64,000 nucleotides of DNA from Sulfobacillus thermotolerans (GCA_002951815.1 CP019454.1:2852001-2916000); one strand, 5' to 3'. Shown: positions 50,176-59,286, counted from the stretch's first letter. Translations and numbers: made by a program. Notes: generated from the sequence alone by a model not told the origin.

Positions 50176-50589
50176 TTACGCTCCTAACGTTAAGGCTTTT
50201 AAGACCATATTTTTGTCTGCGGTAAACGCATTCGCATTGGCTTGATAGGCCTGGGACGCTTCAGCCATATCGACCATCTGAGTGGACAAGTTGACATTGG
50301 GCTCGGCCACATATCCCGCCTTGTTCGCTAAAGGACTGGTCGGATCATACGTTTCAGGGAAAGGCGCTTGACTACTCAAAATGGCCGTCACCATCACGCC
50401 TTGTCCGACCCCTTGATTAGGCCCGCTGGTCGCTGCCGGCAAACTGGTCAGAACCGCCGACTCGCTTTGATAGGGGAAACCCGTAGATGTACGCGTTGTC
50501 GTGGCATTGGCCAAATTATTGGCCACTAAATCTAACCGCAAGCTTTCTGCGCTTAAGGCCGTTGAGGTGATTTGCATCGCATCAAACAT
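50176..50589 (-). CDS. flgC: Flagellar basal-body rod protein FlgC
   Basis: This 137-residue protein has the N-terminal rod motif LRLDLVANNLANATTTRTST and C-terminal YVAEPNVNLSTQMVDMAEAS with QAYQANANAFTADKNMVLKA. Its start overlaps the flgB stop by one base. The size fits the proximal rod protein FlgC. Confidence 0.95.
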   Translation of the reverse strand: MFDAMQITSTALSAESLRLDLVANNLANATTTRTSTGFPYQSESAVLTSLPAATSGPNQGVGQGVMVTAILSSQAPFPETYDPTSPLANKAGYVAEPNVNLSTQMVDMAEASQAYQANANAFTADKNMVLKALTLGA

Positions 50590-50951
50590 TACTGAGCCTG
50601 CCCTTCACTAACAATTTTTACTTCGGTCACTTTATAATTAAAGGCTTGGACCGCGGTCTCATAGAGCAACTGGGTCTTGGCCAAATCCGTCGTCTGCTGG
50701 GTCATCGACACACTGTTCAAGTCGGGCTGCAAGGCCATCGGATTGATTACGATCTGCCCTTTGACTTGAGCGACTTGGGCCGGCCCTTGCGCAATCGCCT
50801 GGGCCAGCTGCGATTGAAACGACAGGGTTTCCGTTTTATAGCCAGGGGTATCATAATTGGCCAAGTTGTTGGCGACTAAGGCTTCGGCTTTACGCGAAAG
50901 ATTGAGCGCCGTGACGACGGCTTGGTTGGTTACGGTATCGAACAACCCCAT
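50589..50951 (-). CDS. flgB: Flagellar basal-body rod protein FlgB
   Basis: This 120-residue protein has the signature EALVANNLANYDTPGYKTET and C-terminal DLNSVSMTQQTTDLAKTQLL. GAGGAGGAAGACATC precedes the ATG. It is the most proximal rod protein, first of the flgB-flgC-fliE set, and follows motB by 18 bp. Confidence 0.95.
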   Translation of the reverse strand: MGLFDTVTNQAVVTALNLSRKAEALVANNLANYDTPGYKTETLSFQSQLAQAIAQGPAQVAQVKGQIVINPMALQPDLNSVSMTQQTTDLAKTQLLYETAVQAFNYKVTEVKIVSEGQAQ

Positions 50952-50969
50952 GATGTCTTCCTCCTCCTA

Positions 50970-51716
50970 TTAGGGTCCATTGCCAATGGCCACTTGCGCC
51001 ACTTGCGAATAAAGCACCAAGATATTGACCCGCCGATTCTGTTGCCGTCCTTGGGCCGTCTGATTACTGGCCACGGGATGATATCGGCCAAATGCGGCAA
51101 TGGACAATCGCTGCGGCATAATCCCTGGCACATGCGCCAAAACATAGACGACATTGGCCGCGCGCGCTGCAGACAACTGCCAATTACTCGGATATTGCAC
51201 GGTCCGGATCGGTGTCGAATCCGTATATCCCGCAACCTCAATATCGTTCGGCACAGTTTTCAGGGCCTGGCCTAGCGTTTCTAATAAGGCTTGCGCTTGT
51301 AAAGAAATCCGCGCTGACCCTGGCGGGAACAACAAAGAAGCATTTAAACTGACCTCTACCCCTCGTCCATTGCTACCGACCGATACTTGGTTAGCGAGCC
51401 CCTTCGCAGCAATCGCCTGCTGCAACTCATTTTGCAAATGATTCATACTGGCTAATTCCGCATGTGTTCCGGACAGGCCGTTAATAATCGAAGGGCCAGG
51501 CGACGATCCGACCACACTTTTGGAATCAAATTGCTGGGCGAGCGCTTGCGAAACCATGGCGAATTTTACCTCTTGGTTTCGGCTCATGGCATAAAGAATG
51601 ATAAAAAAGGCCAACAGCAACGTAATCAAATCCGCATAGGTCAACAGCCAGCGCATCATCCCGCCGCCTTCGTTGCCAGCCCCTTCTTCGTCATCTTTCT
51701 CCCATAACGTGTTCAT
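50970..51716 (-). CDS. motB: Stator protein MotB
   Basis: This 248-residue protein has one transmembrane helix with the ion-binding Asp (RWLLTYADLITLLLAFFIIL, D29) and a C-terminal OmpA-like peptidoglycan-binding domain (VAGYTDSTPIRT and LSAARAANVVYVL). The helix resembles proton-type MotB more than MotS, which suits an acidophile, but ion choice cannot be settled by eye. It overlaps motA by 4 bases. Confidence 0.95.
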   Translation of the reverse strand: MNTLWEKDDEEGAGNEGGGMMRWLLTYADLITLLLAFFIILYAMSRNQEVKFAMVSQALAQQFDSKSVVGSSPGPSIINGLSGTHAELASMNHLQNELQQAIAAKGLANQVSVGSNGRGVEVSLNASLLFPPGSARISLQAQALLETLGQALKTVPNDIEVAGYTDSTPIRTVQYPSNWQLSAARAANVVYVLAHVPGIMPQRLSIAAFGRYHPVASNQTAQGRQQNRRVNILVLYSQVAQVAIGNGP

Positions 51717-52552
51717 GACGCTTGCGCCGCACCGTTCGCGGCTGACGCACCTTGAGCCCCTACATCGGCCGTGGTGCTAGGAGCCGTCTGTGGGGACCCG
51801 GAAGGACGAATAATGGACATCAGCTTGTCTTTCAGTAAACTGGGCGCCATGCCTTCTTGAATCGCCAAAAGACCTTCCAAACCAATTTGACGCATCAGCA
51901 AATCGTGCTTGGCCTTGTTCTTGAGATTGGTCGCTAACGGCAACCATAACAGATTGGCACTGGAGACGCCGTACAATGTTGCTACAAATGCAAGGCCAAT
52001 GGCACTGGCCAGGGCATTGGGATTCCCCGTCAATTCTCCTAAGACATGGACCAATCCCATGACCGTCCCCACAATCCCCATCGTCGGTGCATAACCCCCA
52101 GCTTGTTCAAAGATACTCGCCCCCATCTTTTGCTGAGAGTAGCGCGCATAAATATCAGACTCAAGCATTTGGCGCATCAAGACAGGGTCGGCATTATCCA
52201 CAATCAATTGCAATCCTTTGCTTAAGAACTCATCGTGGGTCAGCGCGATTTCCGGCTCCAAGGCCAAGGGCTGCTGTTTGCGGGCAATATCGGTATAGCC
52301 CGCCAACTGATCAATGAGGACGATGGGATCAAAATTGCTGCGCGTCATACCCATGCGGAACAACATGGGGACTTTTTTCAAATCATCAATCGAAAAAGAT
52401 ACCGCCGTCGCCCCCATTGTGCCGCCGATTACGATCAAAGCCGCGGTGCCTTGCAACAACGCGCCGGCCCGGCCGCCCTCCAAGACGAATCCCGTCACAA
52501 TGGCCAACACCCCAAAAATAATTCCGCCGATAGCCGTGATATCTAAGCGCAT
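51713..52552 (-). CDS. motA: Stator protein MotA
   Basis: The ATG at 52552 (279 aa) has AAAGGAGG 4 bases upstream; the frame to 52573 includes that site. It has four transmembrane helices. The MotA segments KGLQLIVDNADPVLMRQMLE, GGYAPTMGIVGTVMGLVHVL and FVATLYGVSSANLLWLPLAT are clear. It has a Ser/Thr/Ala-rich C-terminal tail of about 30 residues. Confidence 0.95.
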   Translation of the reverse strand: MRLDITAIGGIIFGVLAIVTGFVLEGGRAGALLQGTAALIVIGGTMGATAVSFSIDDLKKVPMLFRMGMTRSNFDPIVLIDQLAGYTDIARKQQPLALEPEIALTHDEFLSKGLQLIVDNADPVLMRQMLESDIYARYSQQKMGASIFEQAGGYAPTMGIVGTVMGLVHVLGELTGNPNALASAIGLAFVATLYGVSSANLLWLPLATNLKNKAKHDLLMRQIGLEGLLAIQEGMAPSLLKDKLMSIIRPSGSPQTAPSTTADVGAQGASAANGAAQAS

Positions 52553-52597
52553 AAATCCTCCTTTACTCCCCATCCGTCCAACACCGCGCGTTGACCT

Positions 52598-53179
52598 CTA
52601 CATCCAAATGCCGCGTTTAGCGCGGTCAATCGCCAGACGACGTACCGAAAGATAAGGGCTGGCAAACCATTCGTATTCTTCCGGCGTGGCAAATCCCCGG
52701 CGAATAATTTCCCGGCGCAAACGCACCGGATCCATTTCAATTCCATTAAGCTTCCCGACGCCAATAAAGTTGCCCGGTGACACGGTAATTTGGGGAAGCC
52801 ACACTCCATCTTCGGGAATGTACTCCGCATGAATATCAAACATCCGGCGATTGCCAATCACTTCCCAAACTCCCGTCCACGACGGCGGGCCCAGCACGAC
52901 GTGATACATGCTCTCCCGATTGCGCTCACGGTTGGGCTTAATGATGTGCTTGCAAAAAATTGGCCCCCCCAAGACGGGATCGATTTGGTAGAGAACATGT
53001 TTCAGAATGTATTGGATAAGCTCTTCCCGGCCTGGAATCAACTCGCCGCTGGGAAAATAACGGTCACTATCCCGGCGTCGACCTCGCGGACGGGACCGGG
53101 GCGTCTGAAAAATTGGTGTGGTCATTGGGACCGCTTGCCCATTCTCAAAAAATGCCAGCGACTTATTAACCAACGTCAT
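52598..53179 (-). CDS. Unknown protein of the flagellar operon
   Basis: This 193-residue protein has GGGGAGGG before its ATG. The N-terminus is basic and disordered (PRSRPRGRRRDSD). The middle resembles a compact alpha/beta domain (SMYHVVLGPPSWTGVWEVIG), and the end is helical. No family is recognised. It is fully embedded between the TPR gene and motA, so it is likely co-transcribed and linked to motility. Confidence 0.65.
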   Translation of the reverse strand: MTLVNKSLAFFENGQAVPMTTPIFQTPRSRPRGRRRDSDRYFPSGELIPGREELIQYILKHVLYQIDPVLGGPIFCKHIIKPNRERNRESMYHVVLGPPSWTGVWEVIGNRRMFDIHAEYIPEDGVWLPQITVSPGNFIGVGKLNGIEMDPVRLRREIIRRGFATPEEYEWFASPYLSVRRLAIDRAKRGIWM

Positions 53180-53253
53180 CCCTCCCCTCGTGCATTTCTA
53201 CGGTTTTTCGACACCATTTTGGTAACTCCTTCTTTTGCAGGAAGAAATATGTT

Positions 53254-54408
53254 CTACACACCCAACCAATGCCGAAAAATGTCTTCGGGTTCTGTGGGGT
53301 GCGTTAACCGGCTAAAAAACTCCCGAATTTTCGAAGGGGCGATACTATGCGTTAATAATGCATAAAGCTCTTTGGGTTCCGCGGCAGGGAGCAAACGAAA
53401 CATTTCCTGCCAAGCTTCGCGAAAAAAGGGATATTCCGACAAAATATGTATAAGAATGTCGAAACTATCTTTATCGCGGCGCATGGCACGAAAAGCCCTG
53501 GCCGCTCCTAACCACGCGCGATAAGAATCCGCGCCAGGCTCTTGAAATTGGCGTTTCCCATAAAGTCCCGAGCCAAGTTGCGTATAATAGGCCGCGGCTT
53601 CTTCAAATCGTTCTAAGCCCATAAGTGCTTGGGCTGCCGTATACACCGCATCAGCTGACGGATGGCGGGAGAGCAAGGAGACACAGAGTCTCCAGGTGTC
53701 CTTGAAGCGTTCTTGCCCCAAGAGCGCTTGCGCTTCAATCAACTGCAAAGCCACCTGGCTTTGGGACGAAGGCAAAGCACGCCGACCGAGGGCCCTTTTC
53801 GCCCAGTCCATGGCCACACTATATTGACGCATCTCCAAAGCAGCCCGCGCTTTTATCTCCCACGGCACCTTATCATCTCGAAGCAGGTCCTGCACCACAG
53901 GCGCCCAACTGCAAATCGCCTCCGAGGCGTCCACCTCGACATCGATATCCCCAATGGGCTCGCAAAACGCTAGCAGTTCAGGCCCTGAATTGGCCCGAAT
54001 CGCTCCACGAAATCCCACCGCGGCAGGCCTTTTCAACACGCGGATCTCCTGGTGTGTCGACTCCTTGTCTCGAGCCACTGGCAACGCCAACGCTTCAAAA
54101 GACCCCTGGGCCGCCTCTTCTAACTGGCGCCAGTCCATCCGGCGGACAATCTCGCCTCCCTCCAACAATAAGACCACATTACCGGTTGTTTGGGCGTAAG
54201 CGCGGTCATACTGCTCGGCAAAACTGCCTTGCCAGGCAGGACCCAGGCGACATTGAGGCGGCAACTCTACCTGACGATGCCAGGACCCTAACTCCATCCA
54301 GACGATGTCCTGCACGCTATCTGCTAGAGGTTCCAACGCCTGCCAAACCGCCTCCACACCCATGGCCCAACTATTTACCAAAATGGTCCACCGCAAAGGC
54401 TGTTCCAT
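53254..54408 (-). CDS. Degenerate GT2-like domain fused to TPR repeats
   Basis: This 384-residue protein starts 3 bases after the second fliN stop. The N-terminal 180 residues follow the glycosyltransferase family 2 layout (WTILVNSWAMGVEAVWQALE, YDRAYAQTTGNVVLLLEGGE). However, the metal-binding D-x-D is replaced by EGGE, so catalysis is doubtful. Residues 185-384 are helical repeats of TPR type (AVYTAAQALMGLERFEEAAA and neighbours). Such fusions often modify glycans, including flagellin glycans. This one may be a scaffold. The assignment is tentative. Confidence 0.55.
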   Translation of the reverse strand: MEQPLRWTILVNSWAMGVEAVWQALEPLADSVQDIVWMELGSWHRQVELPPQCRLGPAWQGSFAEQYDRAYAQTTGNVVLLLEGGEIVRRMDWRQLEEAAQGSFEALALPVARDKESTHQEIRVLKRPAAVGFRGAIRANSGPELLAFCEPIGDIDVEVDASEAICSWAPVVQDLLRDDKVPWEIKARAALEMRQYSVAMDWAKRALGRRALPSSQSQVALQLIEAQALLGQERFKDTWRLCVSLLSRHPSADAVYTAAQALMGLERFEEAAAYYTQLGSGLYGKRQFQEPGADSYRAWLGAARAFRAMRRDKDSFDILIHILSEYPFFREAWQEMFRLLPAAEPKELYALLTHSIAPSKIREFFSRLTHPTEPEDIFRHWLGV

Positions 54409-54411
54409 CCC

Positions 54412-54855
54412 CTACACCCGACCCCAATCCGTCACTTGTACGCCAAATTTGTTCCCTACCAACACCACTCGGCCGTGGCCCACGACCTTTCCATTGAGCT
54501 TAAGCTGCAAGGGTTCCGTCCAGCGACTTTTCAGCGCAATGCGTGACCCCACTCCAAATTGCATGACGTCCCCTACCACCAGCCGCGCTGTTCCAATTTC
54601 GACAGAAAAAGACAACTGCAAGTCCGCTAACGGAGCCCATTTCCCTAAATCGCGGGCCAGATGCCCTGAGTGCTCAACAAGGGGCTCGTTCTGGTAGGGC
54701 AGTTCGCTCGGTTCGTCCTTGGAGCCGGCCAAATCGGCCGCTTCAGCGGTCGGAGTCCCGACCGGTTCTGGCGCGGGTTCTTCTTGGGCTTCCTTAGAAA
54801 GCACCGCCTGCAGCAGTTTATCAATTTCTTCTTGAGAAAGCGGCTCATCACTCAT
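54412..54855 (-). CDS. fliN: FliN-like switch protein carrying a FliM-type CheY-binding motif
   Basis: This 147-residue protein begins MSDEPLSQEEIDKLLQAVL, the LSQ(E/D)EID(A/K)LL peptide that binds CheY~P in FliM and FliY. A Pro/Glu-rich linker (about 20-60) leads to a FliN-type SpoA domain (about 72-145, with VVGDVMQFGVGSRIALKSRW and GRVVLVGNKFGVQVTDWG). No CheC-like phosphatase domain is present, so it is not a full FliY. It is the first gene of the first flagellar block. Confidence 0.85.
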   Translation of the reverse strand: MSDEPLSQEEIDKLLQAVLSKEAQEEPAPEPVGTPTAEAADLAGSKDEPSELPYQNEPLVEHSGHLARDLGKWAPLADLQLSFSVEIGTARLVVGDVMQFGVGSRIALKSRWTEPLQLKLNGKVVGHGRVVLVGNKFGVQVTDWGRV

Positions 54856-55036
54856 TGTGTGCCTCGTCCTTCATGCGGTTGAAGACCATCATGGCTCCTC
54901 GCGCTGTGTATTTCCCTAAAAGCAATCCGGATATATTTTTCCTACTTCTCCCTGCTTCGACATAATTCCTCTTTTAATGGGAAAGAATTTAAGGCGTTGT
55001 TACACCCCTGTCGAAAATCCCTTAAGGAGGCTCGTT
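54856..55036. other. Divergent intergenic region upstream of the flagellar block
   Basis: It holds the start regions of the minus-strand flagellar operon and of the plus-strand SCO1 gene (AAGGAGG at 55024-55030). A CTAAA...CCGGATAT-like sequence near 54916-54933 recalls sigma-D elements, but its spacing is only 6 bp instead of about 15, so I do not call it a promoter. Confidence 0.35.
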
Positions 55037-55735
55037 ATGAAGTATCTAACGACTAAGCCTGTCTGGTCCCGCAAAGTCTCAGTGCGGCTCATGCTCCTGC
55101 TCATAATGGCAGGGGTTGTGGGCTGGACCTGGGGAAAATTGTCCTCAAAAGGCCCTGCCCTGTCGCCGCCGCCGTTTGCGGGACCCACACAAGGCGCTGC
55201 TCAAGAGGGCATCCTCACGCGGTTGCACGGCGAGAAAGCCCCAAATTGGTCGCTTATCGATCAACGCGGACAACGTCTCAGTCTGAGTCATTTTAAGGGG
55301 AAAGCCGTGATTTTAATTCCCATTGATCCCGTATGTACCACGGTCTGCCCAGTCGTCGCAGGGGAAATGAAAAACGCAGACCGCCTCCTCGGGTCTTTAT
55401 CCAAACACGTCGCGATTGTCGGTTTCAATGTCAATCCTTATTGGACCTCAGTTGGTGACATCAATGCCTTCGATGTTAAACACCATCTGACGTCCATGGC
55501 GAATTGGTATTTCCTGACAGGATCCGTCCCATCCCTCACGAAATTGTGGTCGCAGTACCACATCCTTGTGCAACAATTTCCCCAGACCCGCTCCGTTTAC
55601 CATACCACCTATTTTTACTTTATCGGTCCACACGGCCATGAACGATGGCTTTTAGGAGGATCGCCGAAAACGTCTTTAACCACATCCTATAGTACCCTCA
55701 TCGCTGATATCGTTCGCACCCTAATTGTCAAATGA
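55037..55735 (+). CDS. SCO1/SenC-type copper chaperone
   Basis: The ATG at 55037 (232 aa) has AAGGAGG 6 bases upstream. An N-terminal transmembrane anchor (about 17-36) is followed by a thioredoxin-like domain with the copper-binding CTTVCP (C100, C104) and H189 (SVYHTTYFYFIGPHG). SCO proteins deliver copper to the CuA site of terminal oxidases. The adjacent polytopic membrane protein may be a partner. Confidence 0.85.
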   Translation: MKYLTTKPVWSRKVSVRLMLLLIMAGVVGWTWGKLSSKGPALSPPPFAGPTQGAAQEGILTRLHGEKAPNWSLIDQRGQRLSLSHFKGKAVILIPIDPVCTTVCPVVAGEMKNADRLLGSLSKHVAIVGFNVNPYWTSVGDINAFDVKHHLTSMANWYFLTGSVPSLTKLWSQYHILVQQFPQTRSVYHTTYFYFIGPHGHERWLLGGSPKTSLTTSYSTLIADIVRTLIVK

Positions 55736-55788
55736 GAAGCGCGCGACCCCAATTCTAGGCTATACTCTACCAGAGGAAGGGACGAACC

Positions 55789-56715
55789 ATGGCCTTTAAT
55801 GCACGCCGAACGCTCACTTACGGCTTGGGCAGTTTATGGATTGTTGATGCCTTGCTCAAGCTGCAACCGGCCATGTACCATGCCTTTCTTATCAGCAATG
55901 TCTTGGCCCCCGCCGCAACAGATTCGCAGCCTGCGTGGCTTTACCACGTCATGCTCGCAGGAGCTAAGTGGTGGGTTCATCTCGGCATTTTATCCAACAT
56001 CGTCAACTTTGATATCGAACTGATCATTGGCATTCTCATTTTATGGGGCCCTGATAGGGTCATGGGCCGTACAGGCCTATGGCTATCGTGTGCTTGGGGA
56101 ATCGTTCTGTGGGTCTTTGCAGAAGGGCTGGGAGGACTTGTATCGGGCTCCCCTACCATCATTCAAGGATCTCCCGGTTCCATCCCGTTCTATCTTGTAG
56201 CGGCCGTCCTTTTATTGGCCCCCAAGACCCTTTGGACAAAAGAAAATCGCAGCCGTCTTGCACGTTGGGGGTTCGGCGGATTTTGGCTGCTCGGGTTATT
56301 GTGGCAAGTCTTACCAAGTTCGGGGTTTTGGACGGGTCCTGGACTGGCCGCACAATTTGGTGACGTCACGATGAACGGCCCCGAACCGGCTTGGCTGCAA
56401 ATGACCATCAACGCGCTCGTCATTAGCGCACAGACTCATCCGGTCTTGGATAATGCCATCTTTAGTCTGATAATGGCACTGATTGCCATCCTCAATTTTT
56501 GGAATCCCGAGGCTACGATAACTCACATCGTCGAATTCGCTTGGCTGCTCTTCCTTTGGGCGATTCCCCAAGCTTTTGGAACCCTTTTAACGGGCACCGG
56601 CACGGATCCTGGCATGATGTGGCCTTATGCTCTCCTTATCGTCGCCCTTGCCTGGCCTACACAGCCCATGAGCACGACCAAGCCTGTGAGCGTTACCGCC
56701 AAAAACGCTCCATAA
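55789..56715 (+). CDS. Polytopic membrane protein, unknown
   Basis: This 308-residue protein has AGAGGAAGGG 7 bases before its ATG and about eight transmembrane helices. The pattern recalls DoxX/DoxD-like membrane proteins (LWIVDALLKLQPAMYHAFLI near the start, repeated in the second half near WLLGLLWQVLPSSGFWTGPG, suggesting an internal duplication). It lies 53 bp after the SCO gene. DoxX-like function in quinone or sulfur redox is only a guess. Confidence 0.55.
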   Translation: MAFNARRTLTYGLGSLWIVDALLKLQPAMYHAFLISNVLAPAATDSQPAWLYHVMLAGAKWWVHLGILSNIVNFDIELIIGILILWGPDRVMGRTGLWLSCAWGIVLWVFAEGLGGLVSGSPTIIQGSPGSIPFYLVAAVLLLAPKTLWTKENRSRLARWGFGGFWLLGLLWQVLPSSGFWTGPGLAAQFGDVTMNGPEPAWLQMTINALVISAQTHPVLDNAIFSLIMALIAILNFWNPEATITHIVEFAWLLFLWAIPQAFGTLLTGTGTDPGMMWPYALLIVALAWPTQPMSTTKPVSVTAKNAP

Positions 56716-57073
56716 AGCGTCTAGATGCCCATCGCCCAATCATGCGCGCTGCACTTGTGCGTACCTTGGGAATCATAAACAGTAGCCCAATCACACCGGT
56801 GAGCGGTCCGGGCGTAATCATAAACGCCATCGAAATTAACAGTAAAGCTCCTTCTCCCAACCGGTGCACAGGAAATCCCTCAGAGGCCCATTCCCGTTGT
56901 ACAGTTTCCCACCACTGCTTCCCACTGACCCGGGCTAAATACGCGCCCAATAGCGATGACGCCAAGGTAATCGCAATGGTCCATCCCCATCCCAAGAAAT
57001 GGGCGATCAGGAACAATAACAGTAATTCTGTTAGGGGAACAATGAAAAAGATTGCCAGCAGCCGTTTGAGCAT
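56693..57073 (-). CDS. fxsA: FxsA-family membrane protein
   Basis: This 126-residue protein has the FxsA pattern: FIVPLTELLLLFLIAHFLGW, SSLLGAYLARVSGKQWWETV, then EGALLLISMAFMITPGPLTG and LLFMIPKVRTSAARMIG. In E. coli FxsA relieves phage exclusion; its general role is unclear. It converges on the preceding gene and overlaps it by 23 bases. Confidence 0.88.
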   Translation of the reverse strand: MLKRLLAIFFIVPLTELLLLFLIAHFLGWGWTIAITLASSLLGAYLARVSGKQWWETVQREWASEGFPVHRLGEGALLLISMAFMITPGPLTGVIGLLFMIPKVRTSAARMIGRWASRRFMERFWR

Positions 57074-57118
57074 GAAGTGTCTCTCCCCTTCCCCGTCTTT
57101 TACCCTTAGTGTATCACG

Positions 57119-58297
57119 TTAGGGCGTGGTCACAGGGGGCGGAGGAATGGGGCGTCCGGGGAGACCATTGACGAGCCACCACGCGATAAGGCCTGTGAAA
57201 AATGCCGCGACTACGAGGGGGGCATAAGGCCAATGCGTATACAAAATGCCCCCGGGTAAAGGCGCCAAAGCGCCTGCGGTTTCGGTGACCAAGTTAAACA
57301 ATCCATAGGCTGTCCCCGCTTCTTCACGGCGTACCACCCGCCCTACCGCAACGCCCTGAAGACCACGCGCAGACTCGCCTCCTCCGCGGAAAACACCGGA
57401 GATAAAGGCCCACGTCACACTGCCAGGAGCCCACAAAATCGCAAGCCATCCCAGTGTCACCAGACCAAGACCCCAGCCTATGGTGGCCGTGATGCCATGT
57501 TTTTCTCCAATCTTTCCCCAAATCGGCCCTCCCACGGTGCCGCACAAGATGCCGACACTGCCCAAATAACCAATGGTTTGCAAGGAAAAATGTCCCACAG
57601 ATTTCCAAAACGGCACCACATAAGGAAATGCCATTCCCTGCACGACCGCTAAGACGGCAGCAAAAATCATCCACTGGAACAAACGGGGGCGCCCTTTAGG
57701 GGTCCACCGGGGACGATATGACGCCTTGCGCGCTACCGGAGGATGAGAATGGACAGGAAGCACGGTAAGGGTTGAGACGGTGTAGAGAATGCCACTGATG
57801 ACAAAGACCGTTTGATATGAATAATGCGAGGCCAGGTAGGCACCAACAGGAGGTGCTATGACCATCCCAGCACCAAAAACGCTCATGACAACATTATATG
57901 CGGTCGCAAGATGTTCTCCCGACGCTTCTTCCACAATCACCGCCTGCAAAGCGGGCGTCGAAAAAGCGGATCCAAAATATAGCAAAACTCCAGGAATTAA
58001 CCATTGCCAAGAAGGGGCCCAGGCAAATAAAAAGGGCACAGGCACGCCTAAAATCCATCCCCACAATACCAATGTACGGCGGTCAATGCGGTCCGCCAAG
58101 TACCCGCCGGGAAATACCACCAGAGCCGTCGCGATGCCTGCAATAGTAGACATAATGCCTACAGCGACGGCGCTTCCTCCTAACTTTTCAATATATAGCG
58201 GCCACAATATGCCGTAGAGCCCAAAGCCCATTCCCCATAGTCCCATTGACAGCGTCAGCCACCATAGGTCATGAGTCATTCCCAGTTTTTTTAACAT
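57119..58297 (-). CDS. Major facilitator superfamily exporter
   Basis: The ATG at 58297 (392 aa) has GGGAGGGATGAG upstream; the frame to 58333 lacks such a site. It has twelve transmembrane helices with the MFS motif A in the first loop (GGYLADRIDRRTLVLWG) and a repeat in the second half (GGPIWGKIGEKHGITAT). Drug or sugar efflux are possible, and the substrate is unknown. Confidence 0.85.
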   Translation of the reverse strand: MLKKLGMTHDLWWLTLSMGLWGMGFGLYGILWPLYIEKLGGSAVAVGIMSTIAGIATALVVFPGGYLADRIDRRTLVLWGWILGVPVPFLFAWAPSWQWLIPGVLLYFGSAFSTPALQAVIVEEASGEHLATAYNVVMSVFGAGMVIAPPVGAYLASHYSYQTVFVISGILYTVSTLTVLPVHSHPPVARKASYRPRWTPKGRPRLFQWMIFAAVLAVVQGMAFPYVVPFWKSVGHFSLQTIGYLGSVGILCGTVGGPIWGKIGEKHGITATIGWGLGLVTLGWLAILWAPGSVTWAFISGVFRGGGESARGLQGVAVGRVVRREEAGTAYGLFNLVTETAGALAPLPGGILYTHWPYAPLVVAAFFTGLIAWWLVNGLPGRPIPPPPVTTP

Positions 58298-58373
58298 CTC
58301 ATCCCTCCCGGCTGCGCGGACCTGCTTCTTCATTACGTCTACGCATTGGCACGTGGGACTAGACCTAATTCAC

Positions 58374-58685
58374 TTAAGGCTGATTGCGCTTCATAGGCTC
58401 TCCGAAAGCCGATTGCAGCATTTTTATGGGAACTCTCGCCATCCCCTCTGCGGCCCACAACATTTCATCTAAACTCTTAGCCCATCCTGACGAGCGTTGA
58501 CCGGTCGTGCGGCGCACGGCTCGAAAGGGAGTCGCCACCACGACATCCAAATATTTCAACTCTTGGCGAATGGCCTCATTAAGTGATTCCACAGTACCCG
58601 GATCGCCGGGATCCCCTGGGCCTTCCTTTTGTTTTCTTTCTGTGTCATCTGATCGGTGCTGCACATCCTTCCGCTCGTCTTCCAT
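58374..58685 (-). CDS. Hypothetical 103-aa protein
   Basis: AAGGGAGGAGC precedes the ATG. A charged, Lys/Asp/Gly-rich N-terminal 30 residues are followed by two amphipathic helices (VESLNEAIRQELKYLDVVVA and SLDEMLWAAEGMARVPIKML). No family is recognised. Confidence 0.55.
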   Translation of the reverse strand: MEDERKDVQHRSDDTERKQKEGPGDPGDPGTVESLNEAIRQELKYLDVVVATPFRAVRRTTGQRSSGWAKSLDEMLWAAEGMARVPIKMLQSAFGEPMKRNQP

Positions 58686-58960
58686 GTGCTCCCTCCTTTA
58701 GTGAACGTAGTATGCCCCATCAAGCATGCTGCGCATACAGATAGTCATGACCCAATTCTTCGCAGTTGTTGCCCCCTGGCTGCAGTAAATTCTAGGATCC
58801 ATAAGCGTTGTAACTGCGCCATCTGTGAGCACGCCTCCGCCACAAGACTTTGTCGCGGAGGACTTTTCCAGATGAAGAATTTCCCGTGATGAAAAATCCT
58901 CAAAACAGAAATCCTAGTGTTGGCTTACGTATTACCCCAGTAACGAGGAGGTCTTGCAAA

Positions 58961-59275
58961 ATGGCTGTAGCGGAAATTAAAATCTGGCCTGTTGGAACAT
59001 CCGACGCCAGTGTGGCGCCTTATATCCGCGAGTGCTTTCGCATCGCGGAAGACAGTCCTTTAGTGGATGCCGTCTTGACTCCGACGTCCACCGTCCTTGA
59101 TGGCCCGCTTAGCGCTATTTTGGCCCTTGCCGACCAAATGCATCATGCTCCTTTTACGCTAGGTGCCGATCGCGTCCTCACTACCATTACCATCGACGAA
59201 CGTCTTGATAAAGAGACAGACATGGAAGACATGGTGGACAGCGTCCTCAATGATGAGGCAGGAGTGGATCTGTAA
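58961..59275 (+). CDS. MTH1187/YkoF-type thiamine-binding family protein
   Basis: The ATG at 58961 (104 aa) has GAGGAGG 10 bases upstream. The pattern VAEIKIWPVGTSDASVAPYI, YTLTPTSTVLDG-like VLTPTSTVLDGPLSAILALA, and VLTTITIDERLD is that of the small DUF77 family (TIGR00106), ferredoxin-like folds that bind thiamine or HMP in homologues. A terminator follows. Confidence 0.78.
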   Translation: MAVAEIKIWPVGTSDASVAPYIRECFRIAEDSPLVDAVLTPTSTVLDGPLSAILALADQMHHAPFTLGADRVLTTITIDERLDKETDMEDMVDSVLNDEAGVDL

Positions 59276-59286
59276 AAGCTCTAAAG

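Noticed and set aside
54916-54933. Sigma-D (sigma-28) promoter upstream of SCO1
   Set aside because: CTAAA and CCGGATAT are only about 6 bp apart instead of about 15, and the gene downstream in that direction is not flagellar.
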